Source: Streptomyces tateyamensis | Lineage (GTDB): Bacteria > Actinomycetota > Actinomycetes > Streptomycetales > Streptomycetaceae | Reading direction: 5' to 3' | NCBI RefSeq assembly: GCF_003205575.1 | Contig: NZ_PYBW01000040.1 | Location: forward strand, 1-64,000 | Length of the DNA: 64,000 nucleotides | In this document: piece by piece, positions 33,872 through 43,730 of the stretch | Numbering within the stretch: the stretch's first letter is position 1 | Layout: each line of letters starts with the position of its first letter | Program-made: the position numbers and the translations under genes | Notes under the pieces: model-generated | Told to the model about the DNA's origin: nothing | The model's database searches: none | Seen by the model: only the letters and a program-made list of their open reading frames with translations

Positions 33872-34869
33872 CCGCCACCGAGCCGCTCTGGCTCTCCGCC
33901 CACGTCTTCCACCACGGCACCACCGACCAGCTGATCACCGAGGCGGTGCTGCCCCTGGTCGAGGAACTGCGCGCGGACGGCCTGGTGCGCCGCGCCTTCT
34001 TCCTGCGCCACTGGGAGCGCGGCCCGCACCTGCGGGTGCGCCTGCAGGTCGAGCCGCAGCACGCGGCGGCGCTGCGCGCGCTGGTGGAGCAGCGCCTCAC
34101 CGGCTACCTGGCCGCCCACCCGGGGCCCACCGACGCGGACCCCGAGCAGCTGGGGGTCACGCTGCGCCACCTCGGCCGGTTGGAGCACGGCGGCGACGCG
34201 GACCCCGAGCTGTACCGGCCCGAACCGCCCAACACCGTGCGCTGGATCGACTACCGGCCCGAACTGGCCAAGTACGGCGGCGCGTCGGGCGTCGCCGTGG
34301 CCGAGGACGTGTTCGACGCGGGCAGCACCCTGGCCGGCCAGGTCCTGCGCCAGGGCGTGAACGACAACGCCCGGCTCGGCGTCGCGCTGCAACTGCTGCT
34401 GCTCACCAGCCGCTCGCTGGACCTGGACGAGGCGGCCACGGCGGTCTTCCTGCGCTCCTACCGCGAACGCTGGCAGGGCTACCTGCCGGACGCGGCGAAG
34501 ATGTTCGCCGCCTGGGAACGGCAGTACCAGCACCAGCGGGCGCAGTACGCCGCCCTGGTCGAGGACCTGCGTGCGGGCCGCCCGATCGGCCGCGGCGTCG
34601 GCGCCTACTGGGAGCGGACGATGGCGGCGGCCGTGGCCCGGTTGCGCCCGCTGGTCGCCGCCGGGCAGGTCTGGCCCGGCGAGGTGGACCGCACGGCCCC
34701 GCCGTTCGTCGCCGTCGCCGCGCTGCTCTGCCAGTTCCTGCACACCACCAACAACCGGATGAACGTCCGTCCGCAGGGCGAGTGCTTCGTCGCCTTCCTC
34801 GCCCACCGTGCGGTCACCGACAGCGTGTCCCGTCCCCGGGAACCGGCGGACGCGGCGAGGAAGGACTGA
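33868..34869 (+). CDS. Thiopeptide-type elimination protein (SpaB C-terminal-like, TsrK-type)
   Basis: A 333-residue protein homologous to the C-terminal elimination domain of LanB dehydratases. WLSAHVFHHGTTDQLITEAVLPLVEEL and RAFFLRHWERGPHLRVRLQVE are the typical start, and LCQFLHTTNNRMNV the typical C-terminal helix. It removes glutamate from glutamylated Ser/Thr to give dehydro residues. The neighbouring gene product has the same fold. I assign elimination to this one because it follows the glutamylation gene directly, as in thiostrepton. ATGA overlap upstream. Confidence 0.8.
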   Translation: MTATEPLWLSAHVFHHGTTDQLITEAVLPLVEELRADGLVRRAFFLRHWERGPHLRVRLQVEPQHAAALRALVEQRLTGYLAAHPGPTDADPEQLGVTLRHLGRLEHGGDADPELYRPEPPNTVRWIDYRPELAKYGGASGVAVAEDVFDAGSTLAGQVLRQGVNDNARLGVALQLLLLTSRSLDLDEAATAVFLRSYRERWQGYLPDAAKMFAAWERQYQHQRAQYAALVEDLRAGRPIGRGVGAYWERTMAAAVARLRPLVAAGQVWPGEVDRTAPPFVAVAALLCQFLHTTNNRMNVRPQGECFVAFLAHRAVTDSVSRPREPADAARKD

Positions 34870-34874
34870 ACCAG

Positions 34875-35981
34875 ATGTCGACTGCCGGCCCCCAGCGGGA
34901 CCTGACCATCAACGTGCCGTGGTCGGTGCAGGAGGAGGTGCTGCTCGACGTGGCAGCGCCGACCCTGGACCAGTCGGTGGCCAACGGCGAGACCCGCAGC
35001 TGGTTCTACCTGCGGGAGAGCTTCGACGGCCGGCCGTACCTGCGGCTGCGCTTCGACACCGACAGCCCCTCGGTGAGCCGGCGGCTGGCCGCCCGGATCG
35101 GCGAGGAGGTCGCCCCGGCCATGCGCGAGGGGCTGTTCGAGCACCGGCCCTACAACCGCGAGCACGACTGGCTCGGCGGCCCGGCGGGGCTGCCGCTGGC
35201 CGAGCGGTTCTGGACCGAGACCACCCCGCTGGCGCTGGAGGCGATCACCGCGACCCGGGGCGACCGGGCGCTGCGGATGGCGATGACCTTCGACCTGCTG
35301 GTGGCCAGCGGCGCGCTGCTGGCCAGCCGGCTGCCGCCGAGCGTGGGCAAGCACGGCTTCAAGGCCGGCTACCTGTCCTACCTGGCCACCTTCGAGGGCT
35401 ACATGCTGCTGATCCGGGACCCGGAGGGCACCCGGGCCAAGCACGCGCAGCGCTGGGAGGCCAACCGGGAGCTGTTGCGCCCCAGGCTGCGGGCGCTGGT
35501 CGAGGCGATGCGGGACCCGGACGGGGACCTGGCGGAGCTGCCGCCGATGGCCGCGCGCTGGACCGGCACCCTGCGCGACTACCTGCCCGCCATCCAGCAG
35601 GGCTTCGACGAGGACCGGTTCTACCTCTACGCGACGCCGCGCACCAGCGAGGCCGCCAAGATCACCGCCTCGCCGGACGGGCTGTACCGGCGCCCGGAGG
35701 TGCCCTGGCTCGCCGACCTGCCCGAGCCGCCGGTGGCCGGGATCCACCGGGCGATCGCGGACAACCAGTACTACCAGGGGATGATCCGCGAGGACCGCCG
35801 GTTCCTCGCCTCCCGGCTGGCCCAGGCCTACACCAACTGGCACCTGTTCCGGCTGGGCTTCCAGCTCGCCGACCGCTACACGCTCTTCTACCTGGTGGCG
35901 CGGGCGTTCGAGGAGGAGTACGAGCTGGACGCGGCCGAGCTGATCCGCTCGGTGCGGCCGCAGGCGGAGGTCGCCGGATGA
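34875..35981 (+). CDS. Central six-membered-ring [4+2] cyclase (TsrL-type)
   Basis: A 368-residue protein related to LanB elimination domains and to the thiopeptide cyclases of the TbtD family. It opens with TINVPWSVQEEVLLDVAAPTL, then WFYLRESFDGRPYLRLRFDT, and keeps the C-terminal DRYTLFYLVARAFEEEYELD. It would join two dehydroalanines and a backbone amide to form the nitrogen ring that closes the macrocycle. In this class the ring stays dehydropiperidine rather than pyridine. Assignment over the previous gene rests on gene order. Five bases separate them. Confidence 0.75.
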   Translation: MSTAGPQRDLTINVPWSVQEEVLLDVAAPTLDQSVANGETRSWFYLRESFDGRPYLRLRFDTDSPSVSRRLAARIGEEVAPAMREGLFEHRPYNREHDWLGGPAGLPLAERFWTETTPLALEAITATRGDRALRMAMTFDLLVASGALLASRLPPSVGKHGFKAGYLSYLATFEGYMLLIRDPEGTRAKHAQRWEANRELLRPRLRALVEAMRDPDGDLAELPPMAARWTGTLRDYLPAIQQGFDEDRFYLYATPRTSEAAKITASPDGLYRRPEVPWLADLPEPPVAGIHRAIADNQYYQGMIREDRRFLASRLAQAYTNWHLFRLGFQLADRYTLFYLVARAFEEEYELDAAELIRSVRPQAEVAG

Positions 35982-37579
35982 CCGGCACGGCAGTTGCGGC
36001 CCCGGCGCTGGACGCCGCCGGGGTGGACGCCTTCGTGCACCGGCTGCGCGGCAGTTACCAGGAGATCTACCCGGACAACTGGTCGATCGACTGGCGCAGC
36101 GTGCCCAGCCCGTTCCGCTGGTACCAGGACCTGCCCCGGATCGACCTGCCGCCGCTGCCCCGGCCGCTGCTGCGCGGCGGGAGCGCCGAGGCGGACCTCG
36201 TGGCGGCGCGCGGGCTGACCGACTGGCTCGGCGCGCTGCTGTACGCCGGCTACGGCGTCTCGGGGGTGCGGTGGTACCCCGAGGGGATCGCCAAGAGCAG
36301 CCCCGAGGAGCCGCTGCCGGTCCACCGCGACCCGCACTACCAGCTGCGCCGGGCGGTGCCCTCGGGCGGGGTGACCTTCCCCGCCGAGTGCTACCTGACG
36401 GTGGGTCAGGGCGATCCGGGCCTGCCGGCCGGGGTCTACCACTACGACGGGACCCGGCACGCGCTGGTGCCGCTGGCGACCGGGCGCCCGCCGCTGGGCA
36501 TCGGGCGCGCGGACGGCGGGGTGCGGCTGGTGCTCACCGTGCCGCTGTGGAAGAACCACTTCAAGTACGGCGACTTCTCCTACCGGCTGGGTGCGATGGA
36601 CACCGGCGCGGTGGTCGGGCAGTTCGCGCTGGTGGCCCGGCAGTGGGGCCGCGCCTGCACGGTGGCCTTCGGGGTGGACGAGCCGCTGCTGCTCGCCCAG
36701 CTCGGCCTGGACGCGGCCGTGGAGGCCGCACCGGTGGTGCTCGACATCGGGCCCGGCGCGACGCCGGACGGCTCGGCCGCCGGGCCCGCGCCGGCGGTGG
36801 ACCCGGGCCTGCGCCACCTCGGCGGCAAGGAGTTGGACCCGGCGGCCACCGCGCCCCGGATGCACGCGGCCTGCCTGCGCGCCGCCCGCCCCGGCGAGCC
36901 GGTGGAGCTGGCGCCGGTGGAGCCGGCCGGCGCGACCGCCGGGTCGGCCGGCGTGCTGCCCGCACCGAGCGCCGGGCCACTCACGGTGGCCGACGCGCTG
37001 GGCCGCACCGCGCTGGGCGAGCAGTTCCGCGGTTCGCCGGTGAGCGCGGCGCAGGTGGCCGAGTGGGTGGCGCAGGCGGGTGCGCCGCTGGACTGCGACC
37101 TGCCCGGCGCGGCGGCCGGACTGGCCCATCCGCGCTGCCTGCTGCTGGCGGGCGCGGTCACCGGGCTGGCGCCGGGCGCCTACCTGCCGCGCCGGGACGG
37201 CACCCTGGTCGAGTTGGCGGCCGGCGGCTTCGGCGAGCTGGTCCAGCGCAGCCTGTTCGGCTCCTACATGAACTTCCGTCAGCTCCCGCTGATCGCCGTA
37301 CTGGTGGGAGACGCCGAACCGCAGCGCGGGGTGAACGGGCCGGTCGCCTATCGGACCCAGCACCTGCTCGCGGGCGTGCTGGCCCAGCGGCTGGCGGTCG
37401 CCGCCGGCCGGGACGGCTGCTCCGCGCACCCGGTGCTCGGCTTCGTCAGCGCCGAGCTGGACGGCCCGCTCGGCCTGGCGGCGCGCGGGCTGACCTCGCT
37501 GCTGCTGGTGGGGATCGGGCGGTACCGGCGCGGACTGTACCTGGAGAGCGCGACCAACGGAACGGGGGAGCCGGCGTGA
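35978..37579 (+). CDS. SagB-type FMN dehydrogenase (thiazoline to thiazole)
   Basis: A 533-residue nitroreductase-fold protein with two related halves. The first (residues 60-250) has LGALLYAGYGVSGVRWYPEG and VYHYDGTRHALVPL. The second (about 330-530) has LGEQFRGSPVSAAQVAEWV, SYMNFRQLPLIAVLVGD and GRDGCSAHPVLGF, the usual SagB features. It oxidises azolines to azoles with FMN. ATGA overlap with the cyclase gene and GTGA overlap with the docking-protein gene show tight coupling. Confidence 0.85.
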   Translation: MTGTAVAAPALDAAGVDAFVHRLRGSYQEIYPDNWSIDWRSVPSPFRWYQDLPRIDLPPLPRPLLRGGSAEADLVAARGLTDWLGALLYAGYGVSGVRWYPEGIAKSSPEEPLPVHRDPHYQLRRAVPSGGVTFPAECYLTVGQGDPGLPAGVYHYDGTRHALVPLATGRPPLGIGRADGGVRLVLTVPLWKNHFKYGDFSYRLGAMDTGAVVGQFALVARQWGRACTVAFGVDEPLLLAQLGLDAAVEAAPVVLDIGPGATPDGSAAGPAPAVDPGLRHLGGKELDPAATAPRMHAACLRAARPGEPVELAPVEPAGATAGSAGVLPAPSAGPLTVADALGRTALGEQFRGSPVSAAQVAEWVAQAGAPLDCDLPGAAAGLAHPRCLLLAGAVTGLAPGAYLPRRDGTLVELAAGGFGELVQRSLFGSYMNFRQLPLIAVLVGDAEPQRGVNGPVAYRTQHLLAGVLAQRLAVAAGRDGCSAHPVLGFVSAELDGPLGLAARGLTSLLLVGIGRYRRGLYLESATNGTGEPA

Positions 37580-39207
37580 CCGAGACGGTGCTGCGACTGC
37601 GGGCGGACGCCTACTACATGCCGGTCCGCGACGGGGTCTGGATCCGCACCACCGCGGGCTCCTTCACCCTGCGCGGACCGAACGCGGCGGCCTGGGTGCA
37701 GCAGTTGGCCCCGCTGCTGGACCAGGGCGTGCAGCCGGACCGGCTGTTCGCCGCGCTGCGCCCCGACCAGCTCGACTACGTGCGCAAGCTGATCGGCGCC
37801 CTGGAGTCGCGTCAGGTGCTGCGCCGGGAGCCGGCCGAGCCGGACGGGGAGCCCTTCCCGCAGCAACTGGAGTTCCTGCGCCACCAGAGCCCAGACGCCC
37901 GGGCCGCGCTGCGCCGGGTGGCGGACACGCCGGTGGCGGTGGCCGGCGATCCGGCCCGGGCCACCGCGCTGGCGGCCGCGCTGGCCGAGACCGGGTTCAC
38001 CGACCTGGCCCTGCTGGAGGCCGAACCGGACCAGCGGCTGCGTGAGTTGGCCGAGGAGTACGCGGCCCGCGGGCGCCCGCTGCGGCTGACCGCCGGCGCC
38101 GCGCCGCAGGGCCGCGCCGTGGTCGGCGTCTTCGGCTCGGAACAGACCGAGCAGGCCTTCGCGCTGGCCGACGGCGCCGCCGCGGCGGGGCACGGGGCCT
38201 GGCTGGCCCTGGTGCGCGGCCAGGCGATGCTGCTCAAGGGCCAGCTGCCCGGCTCGGGCACCGCCTGCCTGCGCTGCGCCTGGCGCCGCCTGGTGCACTC
38301 CGCCGTCGGGCTGGCGCCCGTGCCGGGGCTCGGGCACACCCAGGTGGCGGTGGCGGCCGCGGTGCTGGCCCAGGAGCTGTTCCAGCACGCCGCGACCGGC
38401 GCACTGGACCGGCTGGGCGAGGGGGTGGTGGTCGACCTGACCCGGCTGAGCATCTGGCGCACCACCGTCGACCCGGACCCCGGCTGCCCGGCCGACCAGG
38501 TGCACCGCGGCGACCCGCCGCCGGCCCCCCGGGCCGGCCGGTTCCCCGACCAGGTCTTCGCGGCCCGTTGCTTCGGCCCGCTGGTCAGCTGTGCTCCGGG
38601 CGGCTACCCGCAGCTGCCGCTGACGGTGGTCCGACTGGAGAGCAGCGTGCCGGACCGTCAGGAACCGGCGCCCGGCGGCGCCGGACAGCTGCTGGCGGCC
38701 GAGACGATGGCCGACGCGCGGCACGAGGCGGTGCTGCTGGCCGTGCGCTCCGCCGTGGCGGGTCCGGACGACCTGGTGGAGGTGGGGACCGACCGGGCCG
38801 AGGCGGTGGGGCGGGCGCTGCTGCGCCGGGCCGACCGCGAGATCGGCGCGGGCTGGTCGGCGGCCGGGCCCGAGGCGGGCGCGGCGGACCGGGACCGCTG
38901 GGCCGCGTTGGCCGGGACGCTGCCGCCGGTCCTGCTGGAGCGGCATCCGAGCGGCCTGTGGCGGGCCACCGTGCCCGGGCACCCGCCGCGCACCGGCCTG
39001 GACGCCGAACACGCGCAGCAGCGCGCCCTGCTGGCCGCGCTCGGCGCCGCCCAACTGCCCGGGGAGGCCGCGCCGGTGCCGGCCGCGGCGGCCCGGCACC
39101 CGGAGCCGGCCGTGCTGGCCGGGCTGCTCGACGCGCTCGGCTGCAGCCCGCGCCCGGTCGTGCTGCCGCCGCTGGTCGCCGCCCACCTGGTCGGGGTGGC
39201 GCTGTGA
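37576..39207 (+). CDS. ThiF/E1-like RiPP docking protein (TsrN-type)
   Basis: A 543-residue protein. The N-terminal region (LRLRADAYYMPVRDGVWIRT) has a RiPP-recognition-element character, followed by a degenerate ThiF/E1-like Rossmann domain and CLRCAW, a zinc-type CxxC, near residue 230. Thiopeptide cyclodehydratases need such a partner to bind the leader and present Cys residues to the YcaO protein, which is the next gene. GTG 37576 shares GTGA with the dehydrogenase gene stop. Confidence 0.78.
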   Translation: MTETVLRLRADAYYMPVRDGVWIRTTAGSFTLRGPNAAAWVQQLAPLLDQGVQPDRLFAALRPDQLDYVRKLIGALESRQVLRREPAEPDGEPFPQQLEFLRHQSPDARAALRRVADTPVAVAGDPARATALAAALAETGFTDLALLEAEPDQRLRELAEEYAARGRPLRLTAGAAPQGRAVVGVFGSEQTEQAFALADGAAAAGHGAWLALVRGQAMLLKGQLPGSGTACLRCAWRRLVHSAVGLAPVPGLGHTQVAVAAAVLAQELFQHAATGALDRLGEGVVVDLTRLSIWRTTVDPDPGCPADQVHRGDPPPAPRAGRFPDQVFAARCFGPLVSCAPGGYPQLPLTVVRLESSVPDRQEPAPGGAGQLLAAETMADARHEAVLLAVRSAVAGPDDLVEVGTDRAEAVGRALLRRADREIGAGWSAAGPEAGAADRDRWAALAGTLPPVLLERHPSGLWRATVPGHPPRTGLDAEHAQQRALLAALGAAQLPGEAAPVPAAAARHPEPAVLAGLLDALGCSPRPVVLPPLVAAHLVGVAL

Positions 39208-41123
39208 CGGCGCCGCCCGCGCCGGCCGGCGCCGAGTTGCGGCTGCTGCGGGCGGTGGCCGGTGCGGCCCTGGCCGAGGACCGGGACCGGCTGCCCGCCG
39301 ACCGCCCCGGGGTTCTGGTGGACCTGGGCTGGGACACCGACCACACCGAGTTCGCCCCGGTCGGCGCCCCACTGCTGACGGTGCGCGGGGTGCGCGGACG
39401 GCTGGTGCTGGGCCCGCTGGTGCTGCCGGGGGAGCCCGGCTGCCCGGGCTGCCTGGACCTGCGGGTGCGCGCCATCGACCGGCCGGAACGTGCGGTGCGC
39501 GGCGCGCGGCTGCTGCCGCTGGCGCCGCGCAGCGGGCCGTTCCCGTGGCCCGGCACGGCCCTGGGCACGCTGGCCGCGGTGCTCGAGGCGGAGCTGGCCG
39601 CGCTGGCCGCGGGCACCACCCCGCTGAGCCGGGGTGCCGCATACGTGCTGGACGCCGGCGGGGCGGGCGGCGACTGGCACCCGGTGCTGGCGCACGCGCT
39701 GTGCCGCTCGGCGCACTGCACGGCGGCCCGGGTCCCGATCCCACCGCCGCTGCCCGAGCTGGACCGGCCGCTGCCGGCCCTGGGGGTCGGGCAGACCCGA
39801 CGGTTCGGGGTCCAGGTCTTCGCCGAGCGGTTGGAGCGGGAGTACCTGGACCCGTGGTCCGGGCTGGCCACCGCACCCGCGCTGGCGGGCAACGCCGCGC
39901 TGCCCGCCGTGCAGGCCGACGTGCCGACCGCCTGGGGCTTCGCCGAGATCGCCATCGGCCGGGCGGAGGACTACGCCACCGCCCGCACCGGCGCGGTGCT
40001 GGAGGGCCTGGAGCGGTACGCGGGCTGGCACTGCGGCGGTCGCGACCCGGTGCGCACGGCCGCCTTCGAGGAGCTGGAGCGGGCGGTGGACCCGCGCTCG
40101 CTGGGCCTGCACCTGCCGCAGGCGTACGCGACCCCGGGCTTCGAGTACGCCCCGTTCACCCCGCAGACCCCGACCGGCTGGGCCCGGGCGCACGCGGTGC
40201 GCACCGGCCAGGAGGTGCTGCTGCCCTTCCACGTGGCCTACTACGGCGCGACCCAGCGCCCCGACACCGGCCCGGCCTTCGTCTACGAGAACTCCAACGG
40301 CTGCGCGCTGGGCGCCGGCGTCGAGGAGGCGCTGCTGGCCGCCCTGCTGGAGGTGGCCGAGCGGGACGCGTTCCTGTGCGCCTGGTACTCCGAGACCCCG
40401 CTGCCCGAACTGGACCTGGCCGCCCCGGCCGATCCCCGGCTGGCCGCGGCGCTGCGGATGCTGCGCCACCACACCCGGCGCGAGCTGCGCGCCTTCCGGG
40501 CGGTGGGCGAGTTCGGGGTGCCGGTCGTGGTGCTGCTGGCCACCTCCGAGGACCCGGCCGAACCGGCCACCCTCTGCACAGCCGGCTGCGCGCTGACCGT
40601 GCGGGCCGCGCTGCTCGGCGCGGTGCAGGAGATGGCCGCCGCCGCACCGGCCATCTCGGTCACCTACCGGGAGCGGGACCGGCGCGAGCTGGAGCGGGCC
40701 TACGAGGAGCCGGACCGGGTGCGGGTGATGGCCGACCACGCGCTGGTCGCCGCGCTGCCGCGGGCCCGCGAGCGGTTCGCCTTCCTACTGGGCTCCGACG
40801 CCGCGCCGCAGCCCGTGGAGGCGCCGGTGGCCGGCCTGCTCACCCCGCGCGGCGACGTGGCGGCGGACCTGGCGGCGATGCTCGCGGCCGCCGAGCGGGC
40901 CGGCCGCGAGGTGCTGGTGGTCGACCACACCACGATCGAGCTGCACCGGCTGGGCCTGCGCTGCGTCAAGGCGGTGGTGCCCGGGACCGCCCCGATGACC
41001 TTCGGGCACCTGCACCGCCGGCTGCCGAGCGCACCGACCGTGCGGGCGTTCCGGCTGCGCAACGGCGGCACGGCCGAGGAACCGACGAGAGAGGTCCGGC
41101 ATGAGCCCCACCCCTTCCCTTGA
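39204..41123 (+). CDS. YcaO cyclodehydratase for azoline formation (TsrO-type)
   Basis: A 639-residue YcaO protein. The N-terminal 120 residues carry PGCPGCLDL, a zinc CxxC. The YcaO ATP-binding core has ENSNGCALGAGVEEALLAALLEVAERDAF. The last residues read HEPHPFP, matching the Pro-rich (PxPxP) C-terminus of azoline-forming YcaO enzymes. It phosphorylates the Cys-preceding backbone amides and makes thiazolines from the core Cys residues. GTGA overlap upstream; its 3' end overlaps the P450 gene by 23 bp. Confidence 0.9.
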   Translation: MTAPPAPAGAELRLLRAVAGAALAEDRDRLPADRPGVLVDLGWDTDHTEFAPVGAPLLTVRGVRGRLVLGPLVLPGEPGCPGCLDLRVRAIDRPERAVRGARLLPLAPRSGPFPWPGTALGTLAAVLEAELAALAAGTTPLSRGAAYVLDAGGAGGDWHPVLAHALCRSAHCTAARVPIPPPLPELDRPLPALGVGQTRRFGVQVFAERLEREYLDPWSGLATAPALAGNAALPAVQADVPTAWGFAEIAIGRAEDYATARTGAVLEGLERYAGWHCGGRDPVRTAAFEELERAVDPRSLGLHLPQAYATPGFEYAPFTPQTPTGWARAHAVRTGQEVLLPFHVAYYGATQRPDTGPAFVYENSNGCALGAGVEEALLAALLEVAERDAFLCAWYSETPLPELDLAAPADPRLAAALRMLRHHTRRELRAFRAVGEFGVPVVVLLATSEDPAEPATLCTAGCALTVRAALLGAVQEMAAAAPAISVTYRERDRRELERAYEEPDRVRVMADHALVAALPRARERFAFLLGSDAAPQPVEAPVAGLLTPRGDVAADLAAMLAAAERAGREVLVVDHTTIELHRLGLRCVKAVVPGTAPMTFGHLHRRLPSAPTVRAFRLRNGGTAEEPTREVRHEPHPFP

Positions 41124-42459
41124 GACCCCGCTGCCCGGCGTCACCGCGCTGCCGGGCGGCCTCGGCTGGACCGTGACCGACCGTTCGGTGGCGGTGCGCC
41201 TGCTCGCCGACGAGCGGCTCGGCGTGGTCGAGTCCGCGCCGGTGATGGCCGCCCTGGCGGCCCGGCTGCCGCCCGAGGTGCGGGCGCCGGCCGCCGAGCT
41301 GGCCGCCTTCGCGGAGCGGATCATGCTGCAGGCCGCCCCGGCCCGGCACGCCGAGCTGCGCCGCGGCTTCGGCCGCTTCTTCACCGCCGACGCGGTGGAC
41401 GCGCTGCTGCCGGACCTGCGACTGCTGGCCGAACGGGCCGTCAGCGAGGCGGTGGCCAGGGGCGGTTGCGAGTTCATGACGCAGCTGGCCTTCCGCTACG
41501 CGGTGGACACCGGCGCCCGGCTGATCGGGCTGCCGCCGGCCGAGTACCGGCGGCTGCACAAGCTCAGCCAGCAACTCGCCCTGGTGGCCTACGCGGCCAG
41601 GCTGGCCGACCCCGCGCAGGCGGTGCGCGACGGCCACGCGGCCCTGTGCGAGATCCGCTCGGCGGTCGCCGCCGCCCGAGCCGCCGCCCCGGCCGGCAGC
41701 GTGCTCGGCCAGTGGCAGCGCGAGGGGATCGGCGAGCTGCCCGAGCCGGACGTCGAGGCCAACATCGTGATGCTGATCCAGGCCTCGCTGGAGACGGTGG
41801 CCGGGATGCTGGGCAACACCGCGGCCCGACTGCTGGGCAGCGCGGGCGCGCTCGCCGACCCGGCCCGGCGCGAGGCGGCGATCGATCAGGCACTGCGCGC
41901 CGAACCGCCGTTGAAGACGCTCGAACGCCTGGTCCGGGAGCCGGTCGAGCTGGACGGCTTCCGGTTCGAGGCCGGCCAGGTGGTCTCGGTGCGGATCGCC
42001 GAGGCCAACCGGCCGGCCGAGTCGGGCGAGCCGGTCGCCGGGCGGGCGGTGCTCTCCTTCGGCTGGGGAGCCTACCGGTGCCTGGGCGCCCGGCTGGCCC
42101 GGCACCAGGCGCTGGAGCTGTTCGGCGCGCTGCACCGGCTGGCGCCCGACTGGGTGCTCCAGGACGCCGAGGTGGAGCGGGTGCGCCACCTGCGCTTCGA
42201 CATGCCGCGCCGGCTGCCGCTCGGCCCGCCGCCGAGCCCGCCGCCGGCCGGGACGCCCGCCGCCGGCCTGCCCGGCGACCTGACCGAGGCGCTGACCGAG
42301 GCACTCGCCGAGCACGACCTGGACCGGCCGCTCAGCTCGGTCGAACGGGTGGTGGCCGCCGCGGTGCTGGAGGAAATGGGCCGTCCGCGGCCCGAACCGA
42401 CCGATCTGCCGCAGACCATTCGGGAGTGGGTGACATGGGCGAATCACGACCGTGGCTGA
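41101..42459 (+). CDS. Cytochrome P450 with C-terminal carrier-like extension (TsrP-type)
   Basis: A 452-residue P450. QASLETVAG is the I-helix oxygen motif, and FGWGAYRCLGARLA is the haem loop, with Cys327 as ligand. By position it matches the P450 that epoxidises the quinaldate ring. After a Pro/Ala linker (about residues 372-390), residues 394-452 resemble an acyl-carrier domain: LSSVERVVAAAVLEE aligns with the DSLxxVELVMALEE helix, with Ser413 where the phosphopantetheine Ser would be, and TIREWVTWA ends it. The next gene, overlapping by 25 bp, is an adenylate-forming ligase. Confidence 0.8.
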   Translation: MSPTPSLETPLPGVTALPGGLGWTVTDRSVAVRLLADERLGVVESAPVMAALAARLPPEVRAPAAELAAFAERIMLQAAPARHAELRRGFGRFFTADAVDALLPDLRLLAERAVSEAVARGGCEFMTQLAFRYAVDTGARLIGLPPAEYRRLHKLSQQLALVAYAARLADPAQAVRDGHAALCEIRSAVAAARAAAPAGSVLGQWQREGIGELPEPDVEANIVMLIQASLETVAGMLGNTAARLLGSAGALADPARREAAIDQALRAEPPLKTLERLVREPVELDGFRFEAGQVVSVRIAEANRPAESGEPVAGRAVLSFGWGAYRCLGARLARHQALELFGALHRLAPDWVLQDAEVERVRHLRFDMPRRLPLGPPPSPPPAGTPAAGLPGDLTEALTEALAEHDLDRPLSSVERVVAAAVLEEMGRPRPEPTDLPQTIREWVTWANHDRG

Positions 42460-43730
42460 GTGAGGCCGCCGACCGGCTGGCACGGGCCCGCACCGGTCTG
42501 GTGACCGAGCACGGCCGTTACGGCTGGCCGGAGTTGCTCGGCCGGGCCAGGGCGGTGGCGGCCTCGCTGCCGCCGGCCCCGCACGGCTGGGTGGTCCCGG
42601 CCGACGGCTCGGTGCGCTCGGTGATCGGCCTGCTCGCGGTGGGTCTGGCCGAGCCCGCGCCGCGCTGGGTGCTGGGCGACCCGGGCCGCTGGGGCACCGG
42701 TGAGCCGGTCGGCGAGGTGCTCTGGCGGGCCGGCGCCGAGTGCGCGCCGCCACCCGGCGTCACCGCGGCGACCTACGCCACCGCGAGTTCGGGCAGTACC
42801 GGTGAGCCCCGGCTGCTGTTCGGCGATCCGGCCGGGCTGCCGCAGGCGGCGCGGCTGTACGCGGCGGGGATGCCCGAGTACGCCGACGCCGAGGTCTTCG
42901 CGGCCTGTTCGGCAATGGACTTCGCCGCCGCGTTCTACATGACCGTGGTCCCGGCCCTGCTGCTCGCCCGTGACCTGCTGGTCTTCGCGCCGCACCGCTG
43001 GGACCTGGCGGCCCGTGAGCTGGCCGGACGTGCCGCGGTCTGCCTGGCCGCGCCGGTGCTGGCCGCGCTCGGCGCCCGGGCCGCGGCCGGCGGCGACTTC
43101 GCCCGGACCACCCTGGTGCCGGCCGGCGGCGGCCTGACCGTGGCCCGCGCCGAGCGGATCGCCGCCGGGTTCACCGGCTGCTCGTTCCTGACCATGCTCG
43201 GCTCTACCGAGACCGGCCTGCTGACGGTGGGTCGGGAAGTCCGCGAGGACGGCCACGTGGGCAGCCCGCTGCCGGGCAAGCCCGTCTGGCTGGCCGACAC
43301 CGGCCGGGACGGGGTCGGCACCCTGTGGACCAGGGGGCCGGACACCCGGTTCGCGGCGAGCGACGGCCGGCTGCTGCGCGGCGCCGGCGGTGCGGTCAGC
43401 ACCGGGGACCTGGCCCACCTGGACCCGTCCGGCACCGGCTACGTGCTGGACGGCCGCGGTGACGACCTGATCAAGGTGGACGGGGTCAGCGTCTACCCGA
43501 ACGCGGTGGCCGCGGCGGTGCGGGCGCTGCCCGGGGTGCTGGACGCAGCGGTGGCGGTGGACCGCACCGGTCCGGCCGACCGGGTCCTGGTCACCGCGGT
43601 CGGCGAGACCACCGAGGAGGCGGTCCGGGCGGCCTGCGGCGCGCTGGCGCAGCCGGTGGTCCCGTACCGGGTGACCGTCGCGGCGGCCGAGGCGGTCGCC
43701 TACAACGAGCGCGGGAAGGTGCTGCGTTGA
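42435..43730 (+). CDS. Adenylate-forming ligase (quinaldate activation candidate)
   Basis: A 431-residue AMP-binding enzyme, shorter than usual. TYATASSGSTGEP is the P-loop (core motif A3), MLGSTETGLLT motif A5, STGDLAHLD motif A7 and DDLIKVDGVSVYPNAV motif A8. The C-terminal YNERGKVLR contains the catalytic Lys of A10. In this pathway it should activate the quinaldic acid unit. The preceding P450 ends in a carrier-like domain, so thioester loading there is a reasonable hypothesis. ATG 42435 lies inside the P450 gene. Confidence 0.8.
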   Translation: MGESRPWLSEAADRLARARTGLVTEHGRYGWPELLGRARAVAASLPPAPHGWVVPADGSVRSVIGLLAVGLAEPAPRWVLGDPGRWGTGEPVGEVLWRAGAECAPPPGVTAATYATASSGSTGEPRLLFGDPAGLPQAARLYAAGMPEYADAEVFAACSAMDFAAAFYMTVVPALLLARDLLVFAPHRWDLAARELAGRAAVCLAAPVLAALGARAAAGGDFARTTLVPAGGGLTVARAERIAAGFTGCSFLTMLGSTETGLLTVGREVREDGHVGSPLPGKPVWLADTGRDGVGTLWTRGPDTRFAASDGRLLRGAGGAVSTGDLAHLDPSGTGYVLDGRGDDLIKVDGVSVYPNAVAAAVRALPGVLDAAVAVDRTGPADRVLVTAVGETTEEAVRAACGALAQPVVPYRVTVAAAEAVAYNERGKVLR

